Of a stretch of 20,685 nt of DNA, positions 15,417-20,685 are shown piece after piece. A program made the translations under genes and the position numbers. The notes under the pieces were generated by a model that saw only the letters and a list, made by a program, of their open reading frames with translations, was not told the DNA's origin and ran no database searches. The first letter of the stretch is position 1. The number at the start of each line of letters is the position of its first letter. The DNA is from Pseudomonadota bacterium (GTDB lineage: Bacteria > Pseudomonadota > Alphaproteobacteria > Rhodospirillales > Rhodospirillaceae): NCBI GenBank assembly GCA_023396465.1, contig JAEWWF010000233.1, positions 1-20,685 on the forward strand, in the 5' to 3' direction.

Positions 15417-16898
15417 ATGAACCTCGCCCGCGTGCGAGCGGAGTGGATCGGCAACATCCGCGGCGACGTGCTCGCCGGCATGGTGGTTGCCCTTGCCCTG
15501 ATCCCCGAAGCCATCGCCTTTTCCATCATCGCCGGGGTCGACCCCAAGGTCGGCCTTTACGCCTCGTTCTGCATCGCGGTGGTGATCGCCTTCGCCGGCG
15601 GCCGGCCGGGCATGATCTCAGCCGCCACCGGCGCCATGGCGCTGCTGATGACCGAGCTGGTGCGCGATCACGGGCTGCAATACCTGCTGGTGGCGACGCT
15701 GCTGTGCGGCGCCATCCAGATCGTCTTCGGCCTGCTGAAGGTGGGCCAGTACATGCGGTTCGTGTCGCGGTCGGTGATGACCGGCTTCGTCAACGCCCTC
15801 GCCATCCTGATCTTCATGGCCCAGTTGCCGGAGCTGATCGGCGTCAGTTGGCCGACCTATGTCATGATCGCCGCCGGGCTTGGCATCATCTACCTGTTCC
15901 CGCGGTTGACCCGCGTGGTGCCGTCGCCGCTGGTCGCCATCGTGGTGCTGACGGCGGTGGCGATGAGCTTCGACCTGCCCCTGCGCACGGTGGGCGACAT
16001 GGGCGAATTGCCCGACAGCCTGCCGGTCTTCCTGCTGCCCGAGGTGCCGTGGACGCTGGAAACTCTGTGGATCGTGCTGCCGGTGTCGGTCACGCTGGCC
16101 ATCGTCGGGCTGCTGGAAAGCCTGATGACCGCCAACATCGTCGACGAGTTCACCGACACCGACAGCGACAAGAACCGCGAATGCATGGGCCAGGGCACCG
16201 CCAATATCGTTGCCGGCCTGTTCGGCGGCATGGCCGGCTGCGCCATGATCGGCCAGTCGGTCATCAACGTGAAGTCGGGTGGCCGTGGCCGGCTGTCGGC
16301 GCTGGTGGCCGGCACCTTCCTGCTGTTCCTGATCCTCGTCCTTGGCGATCTGGTGCGGCAGATTCCCATGGCGGCGCTGGTGGCGGTGATGATCATGGTG
16401 TCCATCGGCACCTTCTCGTGGGCATCGCTGCGCGACCTGCGCACCCACCCGAAAAGCTCCAGCATCGTCATGCTGGCGACGGTGGTGGTGGTGGTCGCCA
16501 CCCACGATCTCGCCAAGGGCGTGCTGGTGGGCGTGCTGCTGTCGGCGCTGTTCTTCGCCCGCAAGGTGTCGCAGATCGCCCGCGTCAGCAGCGAGAAATC
16601 CGCCGACGGCACCACCCGCGCCTACCGCGTCGAGGGCCAGATCTTCTTCGCCTCGGCGGAAACCTTCATGAAGGCCTTCGACTTCCGCGAGGTGCTGGAG
16701 CGCGTGACCATCGACATGAGCCGCGCCCATTTCTGGGATCTCACCGGCGTCGGGGCACTGGACAAGGTGGTGCTGAAGTTCCGCCGCGAGGGGACGGAGG
16801 TGGAGATCATCGGCATGAACGAGGCGAGCGCGACCATCGTCGACAAGCTGGCCATCCACGACAAGCCGGGCGCCATGGATCGCCTGCTCGGGCACTGA
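15417..16898 (+). CDS. SulP/SLC26 family anion transporter with C-terminal STAS domain
   Basis: The 493-residue inner-membrane protein has a hydrophobic SulP transporter domain (about 12-385, some 10-14 spans) and a cytosolic STAS domain (about 400-490). The N-terminal SulP signature is visible as GMVVALALIPEAIAFSIIAG (21-40), followed by PKVGLYASF. The family moves sulfate, bicarbonate, chloride or other anions, usually with Na+ or H+; the substrate cannot be assigned here. It is shorter than E. coli DauA (about 550). In the STAS loop the residue often found as Ser in anti-sigma-antagonist homologues is Thr in WDLTGVG (440-446). ATG 15417 has GAAGGAA six nt upstream. The Usp gene follows after 15 nt, so the pair is probably co-transcribed. 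Confidence 0.92.
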   Translation: MNLARVRAEWIGNIRGDVLAGMVVALALIPEAIAFSIIAGVDPKVGLYASFCIAVVIAFAGGRPGMISAATGAMALLMTELVRDHGLQYLLVATLLCGAIQIVFGLLKVGQYMRFVSRSVMTGFVNALAILIFMAQLPELIGVSWPTYVMIAAGLGIIYLFPRLTRVVPSPLVAIVVLTAVAMSFDLPLRTVGDMGELPDSLPVFLLPEVPWTLETLWIVLPVSVTLAIVGLLESLMTANIVDEFTDTDSDKNRECMGQGTANIVAGLFGGMAGCAMIGQSVINVKSGGRGRLSALVAGTFLLFLILVLGDLVRQIPMAALVAVMIMVSIGTFSWASLRDLRTHPKSSSIVMLATVVVVVATHDLAKGVLVGVLLSALFFARKVSQIARVSSEKSADGTTRAYRVEGQIFFASAETFMKAFDFREVLERVTIDMSRAHFWDLTGVGALDKVVLKFRREGTEVEIIGMNEASATIVDKLAIHDKPGAMDRLLGH

Positions 16899-16913
16899 CG
16901 GAGGACTTTCACG

Positions 16914-17771
16914 ATGTCGAAGATTCTCGCCTGCACCGACGGCTCGGCGCCCTACGCCGCCAGCGTCTACGACCTTGCCGCCTGGGCGGCCGGTCGCATG
17001 GGCGCGGCGGTGGAAGTGCTCCATGTCCTCGACCACGCCAAGGAGAAGGCGGCGGTGGCTGACTTCACCGGCGCCATCGGCATGGACGCCCGCGACGAGC
17101 TGCTGCAACAGCTGGCCGACCTGGAAGCCGCCAAGGCCAAGGTGACGCAGAAGAAGGGGCGGCTGATCCTGGCCGACGCCCAGGCCCGACTCGGCGAGCG
17201 CGGGGTGGCCGACGTCCGTCTCACCCAGCGCCACGGCACCCTGGTCGAAACCCTGGCGGAGCTGGAGGCCGGCGCCGATCTGGTGGTGATCGGCAAGCGC
17301 GGCGAGACCCACGACGTCGCCAGCGGCCACCTGGGCGCCAACCTGGAGCGGGTGATTCGCGGCAGCCGCAAGCCGGTGCTGGTGGCCGCGCGCGCCTTCC
17401 GTCCGGTGGCGCGGGTGCTGATCGCCTTCGACGGCAGCGCCAATGCCCGCCGCGCCGTCGACTACGCCGCCCGCCAGCCGCTGCTGCACGGGCTGGCGGT
17501 GGATGTGGTCAGCGTCGCCCCCGGCTCGCGCGCCACCGCCGCCGATCTGGCGACGGCGGTGGAGACGCTGACGGCCGCCGGCGTCACCGCCCGCGCCGTC
17601 ACCCTTGAGGGCGAGCCGGAAGAGGCCCTGGCCGCCCATGTGGCGGCGGAGGCCATCGACCTGATGGTGATGGGGGCCTACGGCCACTCGCGGATTCGTG
17701 CGATGATCGTCGGCTCCACCACCACCGCCACCATCCGCACCTGTCATGTGCCGCTGCTGATGGTGCGCTGA
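16914..17771 (+). CDS. Tandem-domain universal stress protein (UspA family)
   Basis: The 285-residue cytosolic protein has two Usp domains (about 1-160 and 165-285). Domain 2 has a perfect ATP-binding motif G-2X-G-9X-GS (Gly254, Gly257, Gly267-Ser268) in MGAYGHSR...VGST. Domain 1 has a degenerate version (GKRG at 127-130, ten residues to Gly141, then Ala-Asn). This suggests that only the second half binds ATP in the usual way. Usp proteins respond to energy, oxidative or starvation stress, and several act by binding partner transporters. ATG 16914 has GGAGGA about 8 nt upstream and follows the SulP stop by 15 nt, so a role in regulating or accompanying that transporter is a reasonable inference, not a demonstrated one. 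Confidence 0.93.
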   Translation: MSKILACTDGSAPYAASVYDLAAWAAGRMGAAVEVLHVLDHAKEKAAVADFTGAIGMDARDELLQQLADLEAAKAKVTQKKGRLILADAQARLGERGVADVRLTQRHGTLVETLAELEAGADLVVIGKRGETHDVASGHLGANLERVIRGSRKPVLVAARAFRPVARVLIAFDGSANARRAVDYAARQPLLHGLAVDVVSVAPGSRATAADLATAVETLTAAGVTARAVTLEGEPEEALAAHVAAEAIDLMVMGAYGHSRIRAMIVGSTTTATIRTCHVPLLMVR

Positions 17772-17817
17772 CGGCTCCCCCCTCCGCCCCGCCCCCGCTC
17801 GAAGAAGGATGCCCGCC

Positions 17818-18570
17818 ATGACCGCCGCCCCCCGCACCGTCGCCATCGTCACCGGCCACTCGCGCGGGCTGGGGGCGGCCCTGGCGGAGTCGCTGCTGCG
17901 TCGGGGCACGACGGTCGTCGGTATTGCCCGTCATGGCAACGCGGCGCTGGCGGCCGCCTTTCCCGCCCTGCTGCGCGAGGTGACGCTCGACCTCTCCGAC
18001 GTGACGGCGGTGACGCAGTGGTGCGACGGGCCGGCCCTCGCCGAGTCGCTGGCCGGGGCGGAGCGGGCGGTGCTGATCAACAACGCCGGCGTGGTGCAGC
18101 CCATCGGCCCGGCCGGCAGCCTGGGCGCGGCGGCGGTGGCGCAAGCGGTGGCGGTCAACGTGACGGCGCCGCTGCTGCTGACCGAAGGATTCCTGGCGGC
18201 CACCGGCAGCTGCCCCGACCGCCGGGTGATGCACATCTCCAGCGGCGCCGCCCGCAGCGCCTATGCCGGCTGGAGCGTCTATTGCGCCACCAAGGCGGCG
18301 CTCGACCATCATGCCCGCGCCGTCGCCACCGACACGCTGCCCGGCCTGCGTCTGTGCAGCATGGCGCCGGGGGTGATCGACACCGACATGCAGGGCGAGA
18401 TCCGCGCCACCCCGGCGGAGCGTTTCCCCCTGCTCGACCGCTTCCGCGACCTCAAGGCCGGCGGCGGACTGATGGCCCCGGCGGCCTGCGCCGAGCGCCT
18501 GGTCGAGCACATGCTCGGCAGCGCCTTCGGCGCGGTGCCGGTGGCCGATCTGCGCACCTTGCCCGACTGA
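17818..18570 (+). CDS. Short-chain dehydrogenase/reductase (classical SDR)
   Basis: The 250-residue NAD(P)-dependent oxidoreductase has a cofactor motif TGHSRGLG (12-19), NNAG (88-91) and the catalytic triad Ser142, Tyr155, Lys159 (YCATK). The Arg in the glycine motif and another after the second strand (IARHG) suggest a preference for NADP. The pattern, including RFRDLKAGGGLMAP near the C-terminus, recalls the sepiapterin reductase/benzil reductase branch of the SDRs, but the substrate is unknown. ATG 17818 is used because AAGAAGG sits about 9 nt upstream; ATG 17809 lies too close to that site. The gene is 46 nt after the Usp gene and could be read with it, though a shared function is not evident. 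No terminator is obvious after it. Confidence 0.9.
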   Translation: MTAAPRTVAIVTGHSRGLGAALAESLLRRGTTVVGIARHGNAALAAAFPALLREVTLDLSDVTAVTQWCDGPALAESLAGAERAVLINNAGVVQPIGPAGSLGAAAVAQAVAVNVTAPLLLTEGFLAATGSCPDRRVMHISSGAARSAYAGWSVYCATKAALDHHARAVATDTLPGLRLCSMAPGVIDTDMQGEIRATPAERFPLLDRFRDLKAGGGLMAPAACAERLVEHMLGSAFGAVPVADLRTLPD

Positions 18571-18604
18571 TCTGCCACAGCAAAGCCCGCACAAACATTG
18601 ATGC

Positions 18605-18627
18605 AGTTCTACAAGTTCTCTAGTTCT
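18605..18627 (+). repeat. Three AGTTCT direct repeats upstream of bfr1
   Basis: AGTTCT occurs at 18605-18610, 18614-18619 and 18622-18627, at intervals of 9 and 8 nt, in an A/T-rich tract that runs directly into the palindrome at 18627. Regular spacing near one helical turn suggests a regulator array, but the number of copies is small. Confidence 0.45.
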
Positions 18628-18643
18628 TGCAAATCATTTGCAA
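18627..18643. promoter_or_regulatory. Palindrome TTGCAAATCATTTGCAA, Fur/Mur-like box
   Basis: A perfect 8-1-8 palindrome lies 125 nt upstream of bfr1. The TGCAAAT...ATTTGCA form resembles, from memory, Fur/Mur-type boxes of alphaproteobacteria, and the downstream genes store iron. Iron-dependent control is therefore the natural reading. It does not follow the Irr (TTCTAAA-type) pattern. Confidence 0.6.
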
Positions 18644-18673
18644 TTTCGACTTGAGAAATATTTGTTCCCGCTC

Positions 18674-18702
18674 TTGAACGAAGGACGTTGGCCTGCAATA
18701 TT
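18674..18702 (+). promoter_or_regulatory. Possible promoter of bfr1-bfr2
   Basis: TTGAAC (18674-18679), a 17-nt spacer and AATATT (18697-18702), each matching 4 of 6 consensus bases. It sits about 30 nt downstream of the Fur-like palindrome and gives a leader of about 60 nt. Other placements are possible in this A/T-rich stretch. Confidence 0.35.
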
Positions 18703-18767
18703 GGGCAGACCTGACCAGCGCAGGCTGGATTGGATTGGTTTGTGCATTCATCATGGGGAGACGGCCG

Positions 18768-19253
18768 ATGCAGGGTGACCCGACCATCATCGCCGAACTG
18801 AACGGGCTGCTGGCTTACGAGATGCTGGCCGCCGACCAGTATTTCGTCCACGCCCACATCTACGAGGACATGGGCCTCAACCGCCTGTTCGATCGCATCA
18901 AGCACGAGCAGGAAGAGGAACTGGAGCACGCGCAAAAGCTCATCCGCCGCATTCTGTTCCTGGGCGGGGTGCCCAATCTCGGCACCCGCTCGACGCCCAC
19001 CATCGCCGCCGACGTGCCGGGCATGCTGCGGGCCGATCTCGACATGGAGCTGATGGTGGTGAAGGAACTCCGCCGCGTCATCGCCGTGGCCGAGGAGAAG
19101 CGCGATTACGGCACTCGCCAGGTGCTGATCGAACTGCTCGACGACACCGAGGAAGATCACGTCTATTGGCTGGAACAGCAGTTCCGCCTGATCGACGCCA
19201 TCGGCATCGAGAATTACCTGCAAAGCCAGATGGAGGGGAGCGCGTCGTCATGA
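18768..19253 (+). CDS. bfr1: Bacterioferritin subunit 1, ferroxidase type without heme Met
   Basis: The 161-residue four-helix ferritin aligns along its length with E. coli Bfr. All six di-iron ferroxidase ligands are present: Glu18, Glu51, His54, Glu94, Glu128 and His131 (the last two are shifted by one because of a single-residue insertion before Trp134). The heme axial ligand Met52 of E. coli Bfr is replaced by Leu52 (EELEHA), so this subunit should not bind heme at the usual site. It would oxidise Fe(II) for storage in the 24-mer shell. ATG 18768 has GGGGAG seven nt upstream and gives the family's MQGDP-type start; the in-frame ATGs at 18735 and 18753 are rejected. It overlaps bfr2 by ATGA. 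Upstream lie a Fur-like palindrome and AGTTCT repeats. Confidence 0.93.
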   Translation: MQGDPTIIAELNGLLAYEMLAADQYFVHAHIYEDMGLNRLFDRIKHEQEEELEHAQKLIRRILFLGGVPNLGTRSTPTIAADVPGMLRADLDMELMVVKELRRVIAVAEEKRDYGTRQVLIELLDDTEEDHVYWLEQQFRLIDAIGIENYLQSQMEGSASS

Positions 19254-19720
19254 AGGGCAACAAGGACGTCATCAAGCAGTTGAACAAGGTTCTGAAGATT
19301 CAGCTGACCAACATCAACCAGTACTTCCTGCACGCCCGCATGCTGAAGAACTGGGGGTATGAAGAGCTGAACGAGCACAGCTACAAGGCCTCCATCAAGG
19401 CCATGAAGCACGCCGACAAGGCCATCCAGCGGGTGCTGTTCCTGGAGGGTCTGCCCAACCTCCAGGATCTCGGCAAGCTGATGATCGGCGAGTCGGTGCC
19501 GGAAGTGCTCGCCAACGACCTGAAGACCGAACAGGGCTATCGCGCGTTGCTGGTCGAGGTCATCGCCCTGTGCGAAACCGAGCAGGACTTCATCAGCCGC
19601 GAGATGCTGGTCGACTTCCTGGACGACGCCGAGGAATACATCGACTTCCTGGAGACCAACATCGATCTCATCGCCAAGGTCGGCCTGCCCAACTACTTGC
19701 AGTCGGCCATGGACGACTGA
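19250..19720 (+). CDS. bfr2: Bacterioferritin subunit 2, heme type without ferroxidase centre
   Basis: The 156-residue bacterioferritin starts MKGNKDVIKQLNKVL. The heme ligand Met52 is conserved (KAMKHAD). Four ferroxidase positions are lost: Gln18 for Glu, Ala51 for Glu, Ala127 for Glu and Tyr130 for His. His54 and Glu94 remain. It should therefore bind the inter-subunit heme but not oxidise iron by itself. In heteropolymeric bacterioferritins the heme helps electrons reach the mineral core for iron release. This complements Bfr1, and two-gene systems of this kind are known in Magnetospirillum and Neisseria. ATG 19250 overlaps the bfr1 stop (ATGA) with GGAGGGGAG upstream, so coupling would favour co-assembly. 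A strong terminator follows. Confidence 0.93.
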   Translation: MKGNKDVIKQLNKVLKIQLTNINQYFLHARMLKNWGYEELNEHSYKASIKAMKHADKAIQRVLFLEGLPNLQDLGKLMIGESVPEVLANDLKTEQGYRALLVEVIALCETEQDFISREMLVDFLDDAEEYIDFLETNIDLIAKVGLPNYLQSAMDD

Positions 19721-19744
19721 TCGACGGTCGCGTTGTCATACCAG

Positions 19745-19776
19745 AGGCGGGCGCCCATCGCGGGCGCCCGCCTTTT
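19745..19776 (+). terminator. Rho-independent terminator of bfr1-bfr2
   Basis: A 12-bp perfect stem (19745-19756 with 19762-19773, 5-nt loop) runs into TTTTGTTT. It starts 24 nt after the bfr2 stop and separates it from the convergent gene ending at 19797. Confidence 0.92.
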
Positions 19777-19796
19777 GTTTCCGGCCGACGCCGCCC

Positions 19797-20685
19797 TCAG
19801 CGCGAATTGTCGCCGTTGAACAGATTACCGACCGAGCCCAGCACCGAGCCCTCGCCCTTGCTGCCGCCATTGGCCGGCACCGCCGCCAGCATGCGGCCGG
19901 CGAGGCGGGAGAACGGCAGGCTTTGCAGCCACACCCGGCCGGGACCGGTGAGGGTGGCGAAGAACACGCCCTCGCCGCCGAACAGCATGGTCTTGATGCC
20001 GCCGGCCCTCACCACGTCCATGGTCACCGTGTCGGTCATGGCGGCGACACAGCCGGTATCGACGTGCAGGGTCTCGCCGGCCGCCAGTTCCCGGCAGACG
20101 GTGGTGCCGCCCATGTGGATGAAGGCCCAGCCGTCGCCTTCCAGCTTCTGCATGATGAAGCCTTCGCCGCCGAACAGGCCGGTCAGCACCTTGCGCTGAA
20201 ACCAGATGCCGAGGGACACGCCCTTGGCGGCGGCCAGGAAGCTGTCCTTCTGGCAGATCAGCCGGCCGCCCACCTGCGACAGATCGACCGCCAGGATGGT
20301 GCCGGGAAACGGCGCCGCGAAGGCGACATGCGCCTTGCCGCTGCCGGTGTGGGTGAAGACGGTGGTGAACAGGCTCTCGCCGGTGACCAGCCGCTTGCCG
20401 GCGCTCAACAGCTTGCCGAACACGCCGCCGCCGTCCTGGCCGGAGCCGTCGCCGAACACGGTGGTCATCTCCACCGTCTGGTCCTTGTACATCATCGCCC
20501 CGGCCTCGGCGACGACGCTCTCGCCGGGGTCGAGCTGGATCTCGACGAACTGGGTGTCGGTGCCGACCAAGCGGAAATCCACCTCGTCGGCCCGCTGGCG
20601 CCGCGCCGCGCCCCAAGGGGAGGCGGCGGCGGCGGGCGGCGGCGGAGGCGGCGCCTCGCCCGCCCCGGTGGCGAAAGCCGCCGCC
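19797..20685 (-). CDS. AIM24/TIGR00266 family protein (partial, 5' end outside window)
   Basis: The minus-strand frame is open from the right edge to the TGA at 19797, giving 295 visible residues. The family domain starts at VDFRLVGTDTQFVEIQLDPGE and includes EAGAMMYK, GGEGFIMQKLEGDG and MLFGGEGVFFATLTGPG. This is the beta-rich, Gly-rich TIGR00266/AIM24-like fold. Its bacterial function is unknown; the mitochondrial relative AIM24 affects cristae and respiratory complexes. Before the domain the frame continues with a Pro/Ala-rich linker (six prolines, then four alanines) and SPWGAARRQRADE. The GTG at 20582 is therefore probably an internal Val, and the protein has an N-terminal extension or extra domain beyond the edge; that GTG also lacks a ribosome site. 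The C-terminal tail is Gly/Ser-rich. It is convergent with bfr2. Confidence 0.85.
   Translation of the reverse strand, partial: AAAFATGAGEAPPPPPPAAAASPWGAARRQRADEVDFRLVGTDTQFVEIQLDPGESVVAEAGAMMYKDQTVEMTTVFGDGSGQDGGGVFGKLLSAGKRLVTGESLFTTVFTHTGSGKAHVAFAAPFPGTILAVDLSQVGGRLICQKDSFLAAAKGVSLGIWFQRKVLTGLFGGEGFIMQKLEGDGWAFIHMGGTTVCRELAAGETLHVDTGCVAAMTDTVTMDVVRAGGIKTMLFGGEGVFFATLTGPGRVWLQSLPFSRLAGRMLAAVPANGGSKGEGSVLGSVGNLFNGDNSR

Noticed and set aside
15618..17909. A 763-codon minus-strand open frame across the SulP and Usp genes
   Set aside because: The translation is low-complexity His/Gln/Gly/Asp-rich sequence. It spans two well-supported genes on the other strand and has no recognisable motif.

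Overview
The window is GC-rich with strongly G/C-biased third codon positions. Its gene content (a short DEDDy RNase D beside an LPS-transport operon, NDUFA9-like protein, DmdC-type acyl-CoA dehydrogenase, two-subunit bacterioferritin) points to an alphaproteobacterium, most likely Rhodospirillales and Magnetospirillum/Rhodospirillum-like. This is inferred from family knowledge; no search was run. I see no insertion sequence, phage, CRISPR array or rRNA. It reads as ordinary chromosome with some interesting regulatory DNA.

Layout. 1-631 (-): 5' part of a polytopic membrane protein that runs off the left edge. 750-1778 (-): NDUFA9-like SDR with a hairpin terminator. 2106-2192 (+): tRNA-Leu(CAG) behind a good sigma-70 promoter. 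2309-8153 (+): RNase D, then kdsD-lptC-lptA-lptB-rpoN, a tight operon combining arabinose-5-phosphate isomerase, three Lpt export proteins and sigma-54. 8425-8889 (+): ptsN, behind its own probable promoter and without the hpf gene often found between rpoN and ptsN. 9110-9589 (+): small unrecognised helical protein, ending tail to tail with a seven-PAS soluble histidine kinase (9590-13021, -). 13304-15097 (+): acyl-CoA dehydrogenase, divergent from the kinase. 15417-17771 (+): SulP anion transporter plus tandem-domain universal stress protein. 17818-18570 (+): short-chain dehydrogenase. 18768-19720 (+): overlapping bfr1-bfr2. 19797-20685 (-): AIM24/TIGR00266-type protein running off the right edge.

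How the genes work together. KdsD supplies arabinose-5-phosphate for Kdo, and LptB/LptC/LptA move finished LPS to the outer membrane. rpoN and ptsN link this envelope cluster to nitrogen and phosphotransfer control. Bfr1 and Bfr2 look like complementary halves of one ferritin: Bfr1 keeps every ferroxidase ligand but has Leu at the heme-ligand position, while Bfr2 keeps the heme Met but has lost four ferroxidase ligands. A perfect TTGCAAAT-C-ATTTGCAA palindrome and a triple AGTTCT repeat lie upstream. SulP and its Usp partner are probably co-transcribed from a promoter whose -35 box overlaps a perfect inverted repeat.

No clearly new multi-gene system is visible. The best leads are the bfr pair with its control region, the SulP operator, the kinase with its tail-to-tail partner, the truncated membrane protein, and an odd AT-rich codon patch in the most conserved part of rpoN.
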